This document shows, in pieces, positions 1 through 6,031 of a stretch of DNA of 7,973 nt. How positions within the stretch are numbered: the stretch's first letter is position 1; each line of letters starts with the position of its first letter. The position numbers and the translations under genes are program-made. Under the pieces are notes generated by a model. The model had not been told where the DNA came from, did not search any database, and saw only the letters and a list, made by a program, of their open reading frames with translations. Source of the stretch: Nocardia sp. (GTDB lineage: Bacteria > Actinomycetota > Actinomycetes > Mycobacteriales > Mycobacteriaceae); assembly GCA_017354515.1 (NCBI GenBank), contig JAFMQT010000031.1:9621-17593 (forward strand), in the 5' to 3' direction.

Positions 1-1301
1 GGCATCCGGACGTGGAATTCGCCACCGCCGTCGGCCATCGCACACCGGCCGGGGTCACCGCCCTGGTGGCGTATGTGAAAACGCGTCCCGGCGCCGAGGT
101 GACCGCGTCCGTGCTGCGCGGCCACCTGGCCGATCTGGTGCCGAATTACATGGTGCCGCAGTCGATCATGATGCTGGACGCCATCCCGCTGACCCCGGTC
201 GGCAAACTGGACCGCAGTGCGTTGCCGGAGCCGGTGTTCGCCGGCGAACACGCCTACCGCGAACCCACCGGTCCGGTCGAGACCGCGCTGTGCGCGGCAT
301 TCGCCGAGGTGCTCGGGGTCGAGCAGGTCGGCGCCGACGACGGCTTCTTCGATCTGGGCGGCAATTCGCTGCTGGCCACCAAGGTGGTCGCGCACCTGCG
401 CGGTGCGGGATTCGAGTTGCCGGTCGCGCTGCTGTTCGGCGAATCCACCCCCGCGGCCCTGGCTCGCCACCTGAGCGGCCCGGACACCGAGGCGGCGGCG
501 GTCACCCTGCGGCCGGTACTGCCGATTCGCCCCGCCGCCGAGTCGGGCCCGGCGCCGCTGTTCTGTGTCCACCCGGCCATCGGGCTGTCCTGGTGCTATG
601 CGGGCCTGTCGGCGCATCTGCCGGGCGAGTGCCCGATCTACGGCCTGCAGGCTCCGCACATCACCGGAGAGGTGCAACACGACACCATCACCGAAACCGC
701 GAAAGCATATGTGGCCCACATCCGTTCGATTCAGCCACACGGTCCTTACCAACTGCTCGGCTGGTCGCTGGGTGGCCTGATCGCCCATGAGATCGCGGTG
801 CTGCTGCAGCGCGACGGTGAACGGGTGGCGATGCTGGCCATGATGGACAGCTACCAGCTGGCCGACCGATGGCTCGATATCGCGGTACCGACGGTGGCCG
901 AGATCCTGGCCGAATTCGGCGGTGAACTCGGTGTTCTGGATCCGGAGATCACCCTGGACGATGCCGCCGACCTGCTGTGCGGGCAGCCGGGACCGTTCGC
1001 GGGGCTGACGGCCGACCATCTGCGCCGGTTGTATGCCGGCTACACCCACGGCACCGTCCTGGCGAATACCTTCCGGCCCCGGAGATTCGACGGTGACCTG
1101 CTGTTCTTCAGCGCCGCGGACGATGAGTCCAATCTCGCCGACCCCGAGCGCCGCGCGCACGCGTGGGCGCCGTATGTCAGCGGGACGATTCACGAGCACC
1201 CGGTGCGCTGCCGGCACTCGGAGATGGCCACACCGCGATCACTGGAGGTGATCGGTCCGGTGCTGCGCGAGCGTCTGGAAACCATCCGTGATGACAGCTG
1301 A
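1..1301 (+). CDS. Nonribosomal peptide synthetase, C-terminal part (A-domain end, carrier, thioesterase); 5' end outside window
   Basis: This is the last part of a multidomain peptide synthetase. The reading frame is open to the window edge (first whole codon at 3), so the GTG at 12 is an internal Val; residues below count from it. Residues 1-75 are the C-terminal lobe of an adenylation domain, with an A9-like LVPNYMVP (42-49) and A10 PLTPVGKLDR (59-68, catalytic Lys65). Residues 85-155 are a carrier domain with FFDLGGNSLL; Ser119 would take the phosphopantetheine arm. Residues 180-429 are a type I alpha/beta-hydrolase thioesterase with GWSLGG (nucleophile Ser252), Asp279 in MMDS and His402 in CRHSEM, an EntF-like triad. 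This is therefore the terminal module, which frees the peptide by hydrolysis or cyclisation. The amino acid specificity region lies upstream, so the product cannot be inferred. The stop is 15 nt before the ABC ATPase start, which argues for one operon. Confidence 0.95.
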   Translation, partial: HPDVEFATAVGHRTPAGVTALVAYVKTRPGAEVTASVLRGHLADLVPNYMVPQSIMMLDAIPLTPVGKLDRSALPEPVFAGEHAYREPTGPVETALCAAFAEVLGVEQVGADDGFFDLGGNSLLATKVVAHLRGAGFELPVALLFGESTPAALARHLSGPDTEAAAVTLRPVLPIRPAAESGPAPLFCVHPAIGLSWCYAGLSAHLPGECPIYGLQAPHITGEVQHDTITETAKAYVAHIRSIQPHGPYQLLGWSLGGLIAHEIAVLLQRDGERVAMLAMMDSYQLADRWLDIAVPTVAEILAEFGGELGVLDPEITLDDAADLLCGQPGPFAGLTADHLRRLYAGYTHGTVLANTFRPRRFDGDLLFFSAADDESNLADPERRAHAWAPYVSGTIHEHPVRCRHSEMATPRSLEVIGPVLRERLETIRDDS

Positions 1302-1316
1302 GAGGGAGGGCACACA

Positions 1317-2402
1317 GTGAGCCTGGCGGTCGAGGTCACCGGCCTGGTGAAGAACTACGGCAAGGTCCGAGTCCTGGACGGGATCGACCTGAACATCCCG
1401 TCCGGGACGGTGATGGGGCTGCTGGGCCCCAACGGCGCCGGTAAGACCACCACCGTCCGAATCGTCACCACCCTGCTGAGGCCGACCGCGGGGACCGTCC
1501 GCGTCACCGGGGTGGATGTGGTGCGTGATCCGGCTCGGGCACGCCGCTGCATCGGCCTGTCGGGGCAATACGCGGCCGTCGACGCGAACCTGTCCGGATT
1601 CGAGAATCTGCGCATGGTGGCCCGGCTCTACGGCATGAGCCACAAACAGGCGGCCGAACGTGCCGCCGAACTGCTCAGCGCCCTCGGACTGGAGCGGGCG
1701 GCCGGGCGCCGTGCGGGCACCTACTCGGGCGGGATGGCGCGCCGCCTGGATCTGGCCGGTGCGCTGGTGGCCCGTCCGGCGGTGGTGGTGCTGGACGAGC
1801 CGACCACCGGGCTGGATCCGCGTGGACGCCTGGATATGTGGAAGGTGATCGGTGATCTGGTCGACGACGGCACCACCGTCCTGTTGACCACCCAGTACCT
1901 CGAGGAAGCCGATCAGCTGGCCGACCGGATCACCGTGATCGATCGTGGTGAGGTCATCGCGCGCGGTTCGGCGGACGAACTCAAGACATCGATCGGCGGC
2001 GACCGGCTCACCGTGACGCTGGCCCCCGGTCAGGAACCGGCTCCGGCGAACGAGGTGCTGTCGGCTGTCGGTCTCGGTGAACCGATCCACGATCCGGGAA
2101 CGGCCGAGGTATCGATCGTGGTCGCCGAGGGCACCCGCACGATGGTCGAAGCGCTGCGCCGCCTCGACGACGCGGGTGTGTGCGTGGTGGACGCCGTGGT
2201 CCACCGGCCCAGTCTCGACGATGTATTCCTGTCCCTGACCGGAGCGCCGGCGACCGCCGGGGAATCCACGGACGAGCCCGAGGGCGAATCCGAATCCGGC
2301 GAAGCAGACCCGGGCGAGTCAGAATCCGGCGAAACAAAATCCGGCGAATCAGAATCCGGCGAGGCCGAAACCGATGATGTAGCAGAGGAGATCATGTCGT
2401 GA
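1317..2402 (+). CDS. DrrA-type ABC transporter ATP-binding protein with acidic repeat tail
   Basis: Cytoplasmic ATPase of an ABC-2 exporter, 361 aa, about 30 aa longer than DrrA. The GTG start is supported by GGGAGGG at 1304-1310, 6 nt upstream. Motifs: Walker A GPNGAGKTT (37-45, Lys43), Q-loop Gln84, signature YSGGM (136-140), Walker B VVVLDE (Asp160, Glu161), D-loop GLD (165-167). The usual H-loop His is replaced by Gln193 in TTQYLEEAD, as I recall for DrrA relatives. The C-terminal PSLDDVFLSLTG (298-309) matches the conserved LDEVF-type region of the DrrA family. After it, residues 316-358 form an acidic, probably disordered tail of Gly-Glu-Ser pentads (19 acidic, 1 Lys), which DrrA lacks. 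It overlaps the permease gene by 4 bp and follows the synthetase closely, so its likely job is to power export of that peptide, perhaps also giving self-protection. The substrate is inferred from context only. Confidence 0.95.
   Translation: MSLAVEVTGLVKNYGKVRVLDGIDLNIPSGTVMGLLGPNGAGKTTTVRIVTTLLRPTAGTVRVTGVDVVRDPARARRCIGLSGQYAAVDANLSGFENLRMVARLYGMSHKQAAERAAELLSALGLERAAGRRAGTYSGGMARRLDLAGALVARPAVVVLDEPTTGLDPRGRLDMWKVIGDLVDDGTTVLLTTQYLEEADQLADRITVIDRGEVIARGSADELKTSIGGDRLTVTLAPGQEPAPANEVLSAVGLGEPIHDPGTAEVSIVVAEGTRTMVEALRRLDDAGVCVVDAVVHRPSLDDVFLSLTGAPATAGESTDEPEGESESGEADPGESESGETKSGESESGEAETDDVAEEIMS
2283..2372 (+). repeat. 15/30-bp in-frame tandem repeat encoding acidic pentads
   Basis: Six consecutive 15-bp units, also readable as three 30-bp units, encode Gly-Glu-x-[Glu/Asp]-Ser-like pentads (ATPase residues 323-352); one unit has Lys341 in place of the second acid. 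Units open with GGCGAA or GGCGAG, and four of the six end in TCC. The sequence differs between units mainly at third positions, so the amplification is not very recent. Confidence 0.85.
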
Positions 2403-3451
2403 GTACCGCGGATATTGCGGTCGCCGAGCAGGATTCGGACCGGAAGGATTCGGCTGGTAAGTCCGGTGCTGGTAAGTCCGGAAAGTCCGCGCCGGGCAAG
2501 TCGGCGGCGGGCAAGTCGGCGGCGGGTAAGGCTTCGCCGAAGCAGGCCGACGGCGCACCGCAACCGGATTCCGCGGTGACCGGATCCGCTGAAACGGATG
2601 CGGCGCAGAAGGTTTCGGCAGGAGAGACGGCCGCGCCCGGCATCGCGCAGATCCCCGCCGCGGTCCGGGTCTTTCGCGACAGCGCCATCATCGCCTACCG
2701 CAATCTGCTGACCATCCTGCGGGTGCCGACCCTGCTGGTTACCGCTACCATCCAGCCGCTGATGTTCGTGTTCCTGTTCGCGTATATCTTCGGCGCCTCT
2801 CTGGGGGGCGATCAGTATCGCGAATTCCTGCTCGCGGGAATCTTCACCCAGACGGTGGCATTCAACGCCGCCTTCACCACCGTCGGCCTGGCCAACGATC
2901 TGCAGAAGGGCATCATCGACCGGATGCGGACCCTGCCCATGTCGCGGATGGCGGTGCTGATGGGCCGCACGCTGTCCGACACCGCGGTGAACGTGCTCGC
3001 GGTCGCGGTGATGGTGGGGTGCGGGTACGTGGTCGGCTGGCGGATCAACGGGTCGATCGGCGACGCGGTCCTGGCCTTCGCGGTCCTGCTGCTGTTCGCG
3101 TTCGCGATGTCATGGGTGGGCGCGCTCACCGGTCTGCTGTCACCGACGGTCGAGGTGGCGCAGAGTGTGGGGCTCATCTGGATGTTCCCGTTGACGTTCA
3201 TCTCCTCGGCGTTCATTTCGGCCGAAACGCTGCCGGGCCCGCTGCGCGCGATCGCTCGCTGGAATCCGATTACCGCGGTCTCGGCAGCTGGGCGGAAGCT
3301 GTTCGGCAACGGTTCGCCGCCGTCCTTCGGCACCCCGCACGGCTGGCCCGCCGAGCACTGCGTCGAATACGCGGTCGTGTGCTCGGTGGTCATTCTGGCG
3401 CTCGCGGTACCGGCGGCACTGCTGCGCTACCGCAAGGTCGCCAGCCACTGA
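2399..3451 (+). CDS. DrrB-type ABC-2 transporter permease with basic, Lys-rich N-terminal extension
   Basis: Inner-membrane subunit of the exporter, 350 aa against about 280 for DrrB. The GTG start overlaps the ATPase stop (GTGA, 2399-2402) and has GAGGAG at 2385-2390, 8 nt upstream, so translation is probably coupled. Residues 1-85 are an extra hydrophilic segment; 15-48 carry nine Lys/Arg in repeated AGKS pentads with one Asp. The ABC-2 membrane domain follows, with about six helices: near 112-134, 145-165, 193-212, 220-242, 252-274 and 322-342. Between helices 2 and 3 lies DLQKGIIDRMRTLPMSR, the conserved cytoplasmic segment of DrrB-like permeases thought to touch the ATPase. Normally the N-terminus of ABC-2 permeases is cytosolic, so the basic extension would face the acidic ATPase tail. 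The gene closes the operon and is followed by a strong hairpin. The substrate is presumed to be the neighbouring peptide. Confidence 0.93.
   Translation: MSTADIAVAEQDSDRKDSAGKSGAGKSGKSAPGKSAAGKSAAGKASPKQADGAPQPDSAVTGSAETDAAQKVSAGETAAPGIAQIPAAVRVFRDSAIIAYRNLLTILRVPTLLVTATIQPLMFVFLFAYIFGASLGGDQYREFLLAGIFTQTVAFNAAFTTVGLANDLQKGIIDRMRTLPMSRMAVLMGRTLSDTAVNVLAVAVMVGCGYVVGWRINGSIGDAVLAFAVLLLFAFAMSWVGALTGLLSPTVEVAQSVGLIWMFPLTFISSAFISAETLPGPLRAIARWNPITAVSAAGRKLFGNGSPPSFGTPHGWPAEHCVEYAVVCSVVILALAVPAALLRYRKVASH
2453..2533 (+). repeat. 15-bp tandem repeat encoding basic AGKS pentads
   Basis: Five 15-bp units encode A-[AGP]-G-K-S-like pentads (permease residues 19-45), with one extra Lys-Ser pair (2483-2488) after the second. 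Units 1 and 2 share GCTGGTAAGTCCGG exactly. The later units share GGCAAGTCGGCGGCGGG at a 15-bp period (2495-2511 and 2510-2526). The two subtypes use different synonymous codons (GGT AAG TCC versus GGC AAG TCG), so there were probably two separate duplications. Confidence 0.85.
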
Positions 3452-3460
3452 ACACACCGC

Positions 3461-3510
3461 GCAGACGATAGGTCCCCCTCGTCCTCGGACGAGGGGGACC
3501 TGTCGTCTGC
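3461..3510. terminator. Strong bidirectional hairpin terminator between the exporter operon and rbpA
   Basis: A 24-bp inverted repeat (3461-3484 and 3487-3510) lies between convergent genes 63 nt apart. Only one pair is not Watson-Crick: T3469 opposite G3502. That is a G-U wobble in plus-strand RNA but an A-C mismatch in minus-strand RNA. The tip would fold as a CUCG tetraloop. There is no U-tract, as is common for actinobacterial terminators. Confidence 0.88.
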
Positions 3511-3514
3511 CCGC

Positions 3515-3850
3515 TCAGCGGCCCCGGCGGGTCTTCAGCAGGTCCATGCGTTCCTTGAGCAGCTCCTCGAGCTCCTCCTTGGAGCGGCGTTCGAGCAGCA
3601 TGTCCCAGTGCGTACGCGGCGGCTTGACCTTCTTGGGTTCCTGGGTGGTGCCCTCGATCAGCACACCCTCCTGACCGTTGCGGCACAGCCATGTGGGCGG
3701 GATCTCGGCCTCGTCCGCGAACGGGACATCGAATTCCTCGCCGCTGTCGGTCCGGTATCGGGCGACCCGCCGCGGCGCCAGGTCGTGGTCGCGGTCGGTC
3801 TCGTAGCTCACCGCTCCGAGCCGGCTACCTCGGAGTACGCGATCTGCCAT
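3515..3850 (-). CDS. rbpA: RNA polymerase-binding protein RbpA
   Basis: Essential actinobacterial transcription factor that binds RNA polymerase and group 1/2 sigma factors, stabilises the open complex and gives basal rifampicin tolerance. The 111-aa length equals that of the mycobacterial protein. The layout matches the family: N-terminal tail (about 1-25), core barrel (about 26-71), basic linker EPKKVKPPR (71-79), and sigma-interaction domain from THWDMLLERR to the end, including Arg88 and Arg89 of the sigma contact. Only one cysteine is present (Cys56), so the Streptomyces-type zinc site is missing, as in Mycobacterium. The ATG start has AGAGAGGA at 3866-3859, 8 nt upstream. It is convergent with the exporter operon and divergent from the small cysteine-rich gene. 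A SigR/SigH-like promoter lies about 80 nt upstream. It is a housekeeping gene, presumably unrelated to the peptide cluster. Confidence 0.97.
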   Translation of the reverse strand: MADRVLRGSRLGAVSYETDRDHDLAPRRVARYRTDSGEEFDVPFADEAEIPPTWLCRNGQEGVLIEGTTQEPKKVKPPRTHWDMLLERRSKEELEELLKERMDLLKTRRGR

Positions 3851-3930
3851 GTGTGCGGTCCTCTCTGGCCTGTCGGCTGCGCTATCTCTGCGATCGCTGT
3901 CTGTGCGATCTCGAATTGTGGTACTGAACT

Positions 3931-3959
3931 TTCAACGTGCCAGCGGCGGGATCGGTTCC
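3931..3959 (-). promoter_or_regulatory. SigR/SigH-type (thiol-stress) promoter for rbpA
   Basis: On the minus strand GGAAC (3959-3955) is followed by exactly 18 nt and then GTTGAA (3936-3931). This fits the GGAAT-N18-GTT consensus of Streptomyces SigR and resembles mycobacterial SigH promoters. Transcription would start near 3924-3926, giving a leader of about 75 nt. In Streptomyces coelicolor rbpA is a known SigR target, which supports the match. I see no good TANNNT box closer to the gene, so a housekeeping promoter remains undefined. Confidence 0.7.
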
Positions 3960-4066
3960 CGATGACGCCCAACCGCGATATCCTACCCGTTTATCTCGAG
4001 CCGATATCCGTGCCGTGCGGGACCCGCCGTAGATGATCTCGAGCTGCGCACGTCCTCGACCCGGAC

Positions 4067-4072
4067 TAGTGT
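4067..4072 (+). promoter_or_regulatory. Putative -10 box (TAGTGT) for a leaderless transcript of the 4081 gene
   Basis: TAGTGT fits the TANNNT -10 of actinobacterial housekeeping promoters and ends 8 nt before the ATG, so RNA would start at or within about 2 nt of the start codon. No -35 box or Shine-Dalgarno sequence is visible, which agrees with leaderless expression. Confidence 0.5.
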
Positions 4073-4080
4073 GTCCGGTC

Positions 4081-4407
4081 ATGTCGCGCCGTCTGCTGTC
4101 ATCGTGTTCGTGGTGCGGACGGGAGATCGCCGATGCGGAGATCGGCCGCCGCCGCCGATACTGCCGGCAATCCTGCCGCCAGCGTGCCTACGAACATCGA
4201 AAGGGCCTGGCGGGCACCGGAATTCCCGAGGACTCGGTAGTTCTCAGTGCTCAGGAGGCCGCCGATCTCGCCGACCGCTGGTTCGCCGTGCGGTGCGCCG
4301 CGGAGGATGTCGCCACCGCCGTCGCCGAGGACGCCGACCACGCCGAACTGGCCGAATTGACCGATCGGCTGGTGGGTTTGGCGAAAGACGCCGAGCGGCT
4401 GCGCTAG
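4081..4407 (+). CDS. Small hypothetical protein with CxxC...CxxxC zinc-finger-like N-terminus
   Basis: A 108-aa protein I cannot name. Cys9, Cys12, Cys28 and Cys32 form CxxC-x15-CxxxC inside a strongly basic stretch (GRRRRYCRQSCRQRAYEHR), which looks like a zinc-binding, possibly nucleic-acid-binding, N-terminal half. Short actinobacterial proteins with this RRYC-x3-C-RQRAY pattern are common and usually left as hypothetical. Residues 51-108 are Ala/Glu/Asp-rich, lack cysteine and are probably helical. The ATG at 4081 is chosen over an in-frame ATG at 4033 because the cysteine motif begins soon after it and a -10 box lies just upstream; the 16 extra residues would look like translated spacer. 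It is divergent from rbpA (230-nt gap) and convergent with the glycosyltransferase (22-nt gap, no terminator seen). The coding call is firm; the function is unknown. Confidence 0.8.
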   Translation: MSRRLLSSCSWCGREIADAEIGRRRRYCRQSCRQRAYEHRKGLAGTGIPEDSVVLSAQEAADLADRWFAVRCAAEDVATAVAEDADHAELAELTDRLVGLAKDAERLR

Positions 4408-4429
4408 CGGAACGAGTCGCGCCATCGCC

Positions 4430-5407
4430 TCAGCCGACCCGCCGATAGGTGGTTCCGCGTCGATCGGCGGCCCACGGGCGGCGGCTCAGCTGGGTATCTG
4501 TCGCCTCGATCACATCCTCGACGGTGATCTGCAGCAGACCCGGATCGGGCTTGTCGCCATCGCGGTCGCCGGTATGCCCGGCCCACAGCGCGATATGCCG
4601 CCCCGACAGATGCGGGGGCGGACCGCTGTGGCTGGGTGCGGTGGGACCGAACAGCACCACGGTGCGGGTGCCGAACGCCGTGGCAAGATGCGCGACCGCG
4701 GTATCGCCACACACTACGAGCGCCGCCTCGGCGAGCGTCGCGGACAGTTCGATCAGATTCTGCGATCCGGCCAGCACACGGTCGGGGGACAAGCCCGCGC
4801 GTGCCGCGATACCGAGTGCGACATCACGTTCGAACTGGTCGCCCGTGACCACCACGTCCCGGCCCTGGACCAGCAGGTGACGGATCACCGCGGCGAACCG
4901 CTCCGGCGGCCAGCGTCGTGCCGCGGCGCCGGCGCCGATATGCACCACGACCGCGTCCCGGTGACTGGTGGTGGCCACCGGCGGAACCAGGCCGAGATTG
5001 CGGCGGTCGGCCTTGATCCCGGCCGATTCCAGCAGATGACACCACCGGTCGATATCGTGCATCTCCGGCCGCCACTCCGGGCCCTCGACGTCCGGGAACG
5101 CCGGGTTCCGGTAGCTGAGGATGTGGTCGGGCTCGATCCGCGCCAGCTCCACGAGACCGTCGGCGCCCGGGCCGTGCAGATTGACCGCCAGTTCGGGAGG
5201 GGGGCCGTCCCAGCGCAGGGTGCGGGCGTCGGTGGTGGGCAGCATCTCGTCCACCGAGGTGATCAGATCGACGATCGGTTTGAGCCGGTGGGGTGCGGCG
5301 AGCACGATCCGATCGCCCGGTCTGGCTCGGCGCAGCGCACGCAGAGCCGGGACCGCGGTGAGAAGATCACCGAGCCCGCGCGCGCGCAGCACGAGTACAA
5401 CCGCCAC
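4430..5407 (-). CDS. Glycosyltransferase family 9 (heptosyltransferase-like, COG0859)
   Basis: A GT-B-fold enzyme of the ADP-heptose:LPS heptosyltransferase superfamily, expected to move a sugar from a nucleotide donor to a glycan acceptor on the cytoplasmic side. With the start at 5407 it has 325 aa. The N-terminal RARGLGDLLTAVPALRAL (8-25) is the usual glycine-rich acceptor-side start. The C-terminal half has HIGAGAAARRWPPERF (156-171), then CGDTAVAHLATAFGT (233-247) and LFGPTAPSHSGPP (252-264), the GT9 donor-site signatures. The GTG at 5407 is preferred over the TTG at 5413 because AGGAG at 5418-5414 is 6 nt from the GTG but touches the TTG. Actinobacteria make no LPS, so the acceptor must be another envelope glycan or lipid, and the donor need not be a heptose. 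It is a single gene between a convergent neighbour and a 238-nt intergenic region. Confidence 0.9.
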   Translation of the reverse strand: MAVVLVLRARGLGDLLTAVPALRALRRARPGDRIVLAAPHRLKPIVDLITSVDEMLPTTDARTLRWDGPPPELAVNLHGPGADGLVELARIEPDHILSYRNPAFPDVEGPEWRPEMHDIDRWCHLLESAGIKADRRNLGLVPPVATTSHRDAVVVHIGAGAAARRWPPERFAAVIRHLLVQGRDVVVTGDQFERDVALGIAARAGLSPDRVLAGSQNLIELSATLAEAALVVCGDTAVAHLATAFGTRTVVLFGPTAPSHSGPPPHLSGRHIALWAGHTGDRDGDKPDPGLLQITVEDVIEATDTQLSRRPWAADRRGTTYRRVG

Positions 5408-5413
5408 CCTCAA

Positions 5414-5418
5414 CTCCT
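5414..5418 (-). promoter_or_regulatory. Ribosome binding site that decides the glycosyltransferase start
   Basis: AGGAG on the minus strand lies 6 nt before GTG 5407 and directly abuts TTG 5413. The spacing only works for the GTG. Confidence 0.65.
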
Positions 5419-5462
5419 AGCCAATCACCAAGCGATCCAGCAGTCCCAACTCCACTCGTTCG

Positions 5463-5481
5463 ACATCGAATCAATCGATGT
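5463..5481. repeat. 7-bp inverted repeat in the divergent intergenic region
   Basis: ACATCGA, 5-nt spacer ATCAA, then TCGATGT: a perfect dyad about 56 bp upstream of the glycosyltransferase start and 165 bp upstream of the small membrane protein. It could be an operator for a dimeric regulator, but a single copy of this size can occur by chance. The rest of 5414-5632 shows no gene. Confidence 0.35.
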
Positions 5482-5632
5482 GTCCGGAGAGAATCACCTG
5501 AAAATGACTACCCGGCTCACGCCGACCCGAAACGCGAAATCACATTCGAGTGAGACATCTGTCGCGCACGCCAGGGTGGACGATGTGGGGTCTGGAACCC
5601 GTCCTGGCGGCGGTCACGAGAAGTCCCCCGAT

Positions 5633-5638
5633 TAGTCT
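5633..5638 (+). promoter_or_regulatory. Putative -10 box (TAGTCT) for a leaderless transcript of the 5646 gene
   Basis: TAGTCT fits TANNNT and ends 7 nt before the ATG at 5646, the expected distance when transcription starts on the start codon. No Shine-Dalgarno sequence is visible. It also argues against an earlier in-frame ATG at 5550, which this promoter could not transcribe. Confidence 0.55.
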
Positions 5639-5645
5639 GGGCCGC

Positions 5646-5996
5646 ATGACAATCGTCTACAACCTGGTGGTCGTCACCCACCTGCTGGGACTGGCCGCGA
5701 TCATCGGTGGTTACGCGGTCTCGCGACCGGATGTGTCGCCGGTCATGCTGTGGGGTGCGCGCGCCCAGATACTCACGGGTCTGATCCTGGTCGCTCTCGC
5801 CGAGGGGATCGACTCCCTCGGCAAGGATCTGAACATGACCAAGATCGTGATCAAACTGGTGATCGCGGTCATCGTCGCGGGGCTGGCCGAGGTCGCTCAC
5901 GCCGACGCCAGGCGCGGTAAGCAGATCGCCTGGATGGGCGATGCCGCCGGCGGTCTCGCCATCGTCAACGTGTGCGTGGCGGTGTTGTGGACCTGA
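5646..5996 (+). CDS. Small four-helix integral membrane protein of unknown function
   Basis: A 116-aa membrane protein. Hydrophobic segments lie near residues 4-23, 34-52, 65-84 and 97-115, with short charged links (about 53-62 and 86-93), so the topology is four helices. The N-terminal MTIVYNLVVVTHLLGLAAIIGGY and the RAQILTGLIL stretch resemble a family of roughly 120-aa actinobacterial membrane proteins annotated only as hypothetical. His12 lies inside helix 1, and Glu53 and Glu80 lie at or near helix ends. The ATG at 5646 is chosen because it begins directly with the first helix and has a -10 box 7 nt upstream. An in-frame start at 5550 would add 32 polar residues with no family support. 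It is convergent with the GtrA gene, 35 nt apart, with a hairpin between. I assign no function. Confidence 0.8.
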   Translation: MTIVYNLVVVTHLLGLAAIIGGYAVSRPDVSPVMLWGARAQILTGLILVALAEGIDSLGKDLNMTKIVIKLVIAVIVAGLAEVAHADARRGKQIAWMGDAAGGLAIVNVCVAVLWT

Positions 5997-6002
5997 GGCG
6001 TC

Positions 6003-6023
6003 GCGGACCGGGTATGGGTCCGC
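6003..6023. terminator. Short hairpin between convergent genes, possible bidirectional terminator
   Basis: GCGGACC (6003-6009) and GGTCCGC (6017-6023) form a perfect 7-bp GC-rich stem with a 7-nt loop, in the 35 nt between two convergent stop codons. There is no U-tract. Confidence 0.5.
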
Positions 6024-6031
6024 CGCGCTGA

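Noticed and set aside
12..14. GTG at position 12 as the start of a 429-aa thioesterase protein
   Set aside because: The frame is open upstream to the window edge, and the first residues continue a typical adenylation-domain sequence, so this is an internal Val codon.
1239..2204. Long open frame on the minus strand (321 codons) opposite the ABC ATPase
   Set aside because: Shadow of the GC-rich ATPase gene; the product is rich in His, Arg, Gln and Asp with no recognisable domain, while the plus strand encodes all ABC motifs.
2283..2533. Tandem repeats as a CRISPR array or intergenic satellite
   Set aside because: They are in-frame coding repeats with a 15-bp period and no spacers.
3515..3850. 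rbpA as a resistance gene belonging to the adjacent peptide cluster
   Set aside because: RbpA is a universal actinobacterial housekeeping factor, convergent with the cluster and separated from it by a strong terminator; adjacency alone is no evidence.
4574..5635. Long open frame on the plus strand (353 codons) opposite the glycosyltransferase
   Set aside because: Its composition is that of an antisense shadow and it runs through the intergenic region; the minus strand has clear GT9 motifs and a ribosome binding site.
5550..5645. Earlier ATG for the small membrane protein
   Set aside because: It adds a polar N-terminus, and a -10 box at 5633-5638 lies inside it, directly before the better ATG at 5646.
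6003..6023. Hairpin as part of a small RNA gene
   Set aside because: The gap between the convergent genes is only 35 nt, with no room for a promoter; a shared terminator is simpler.
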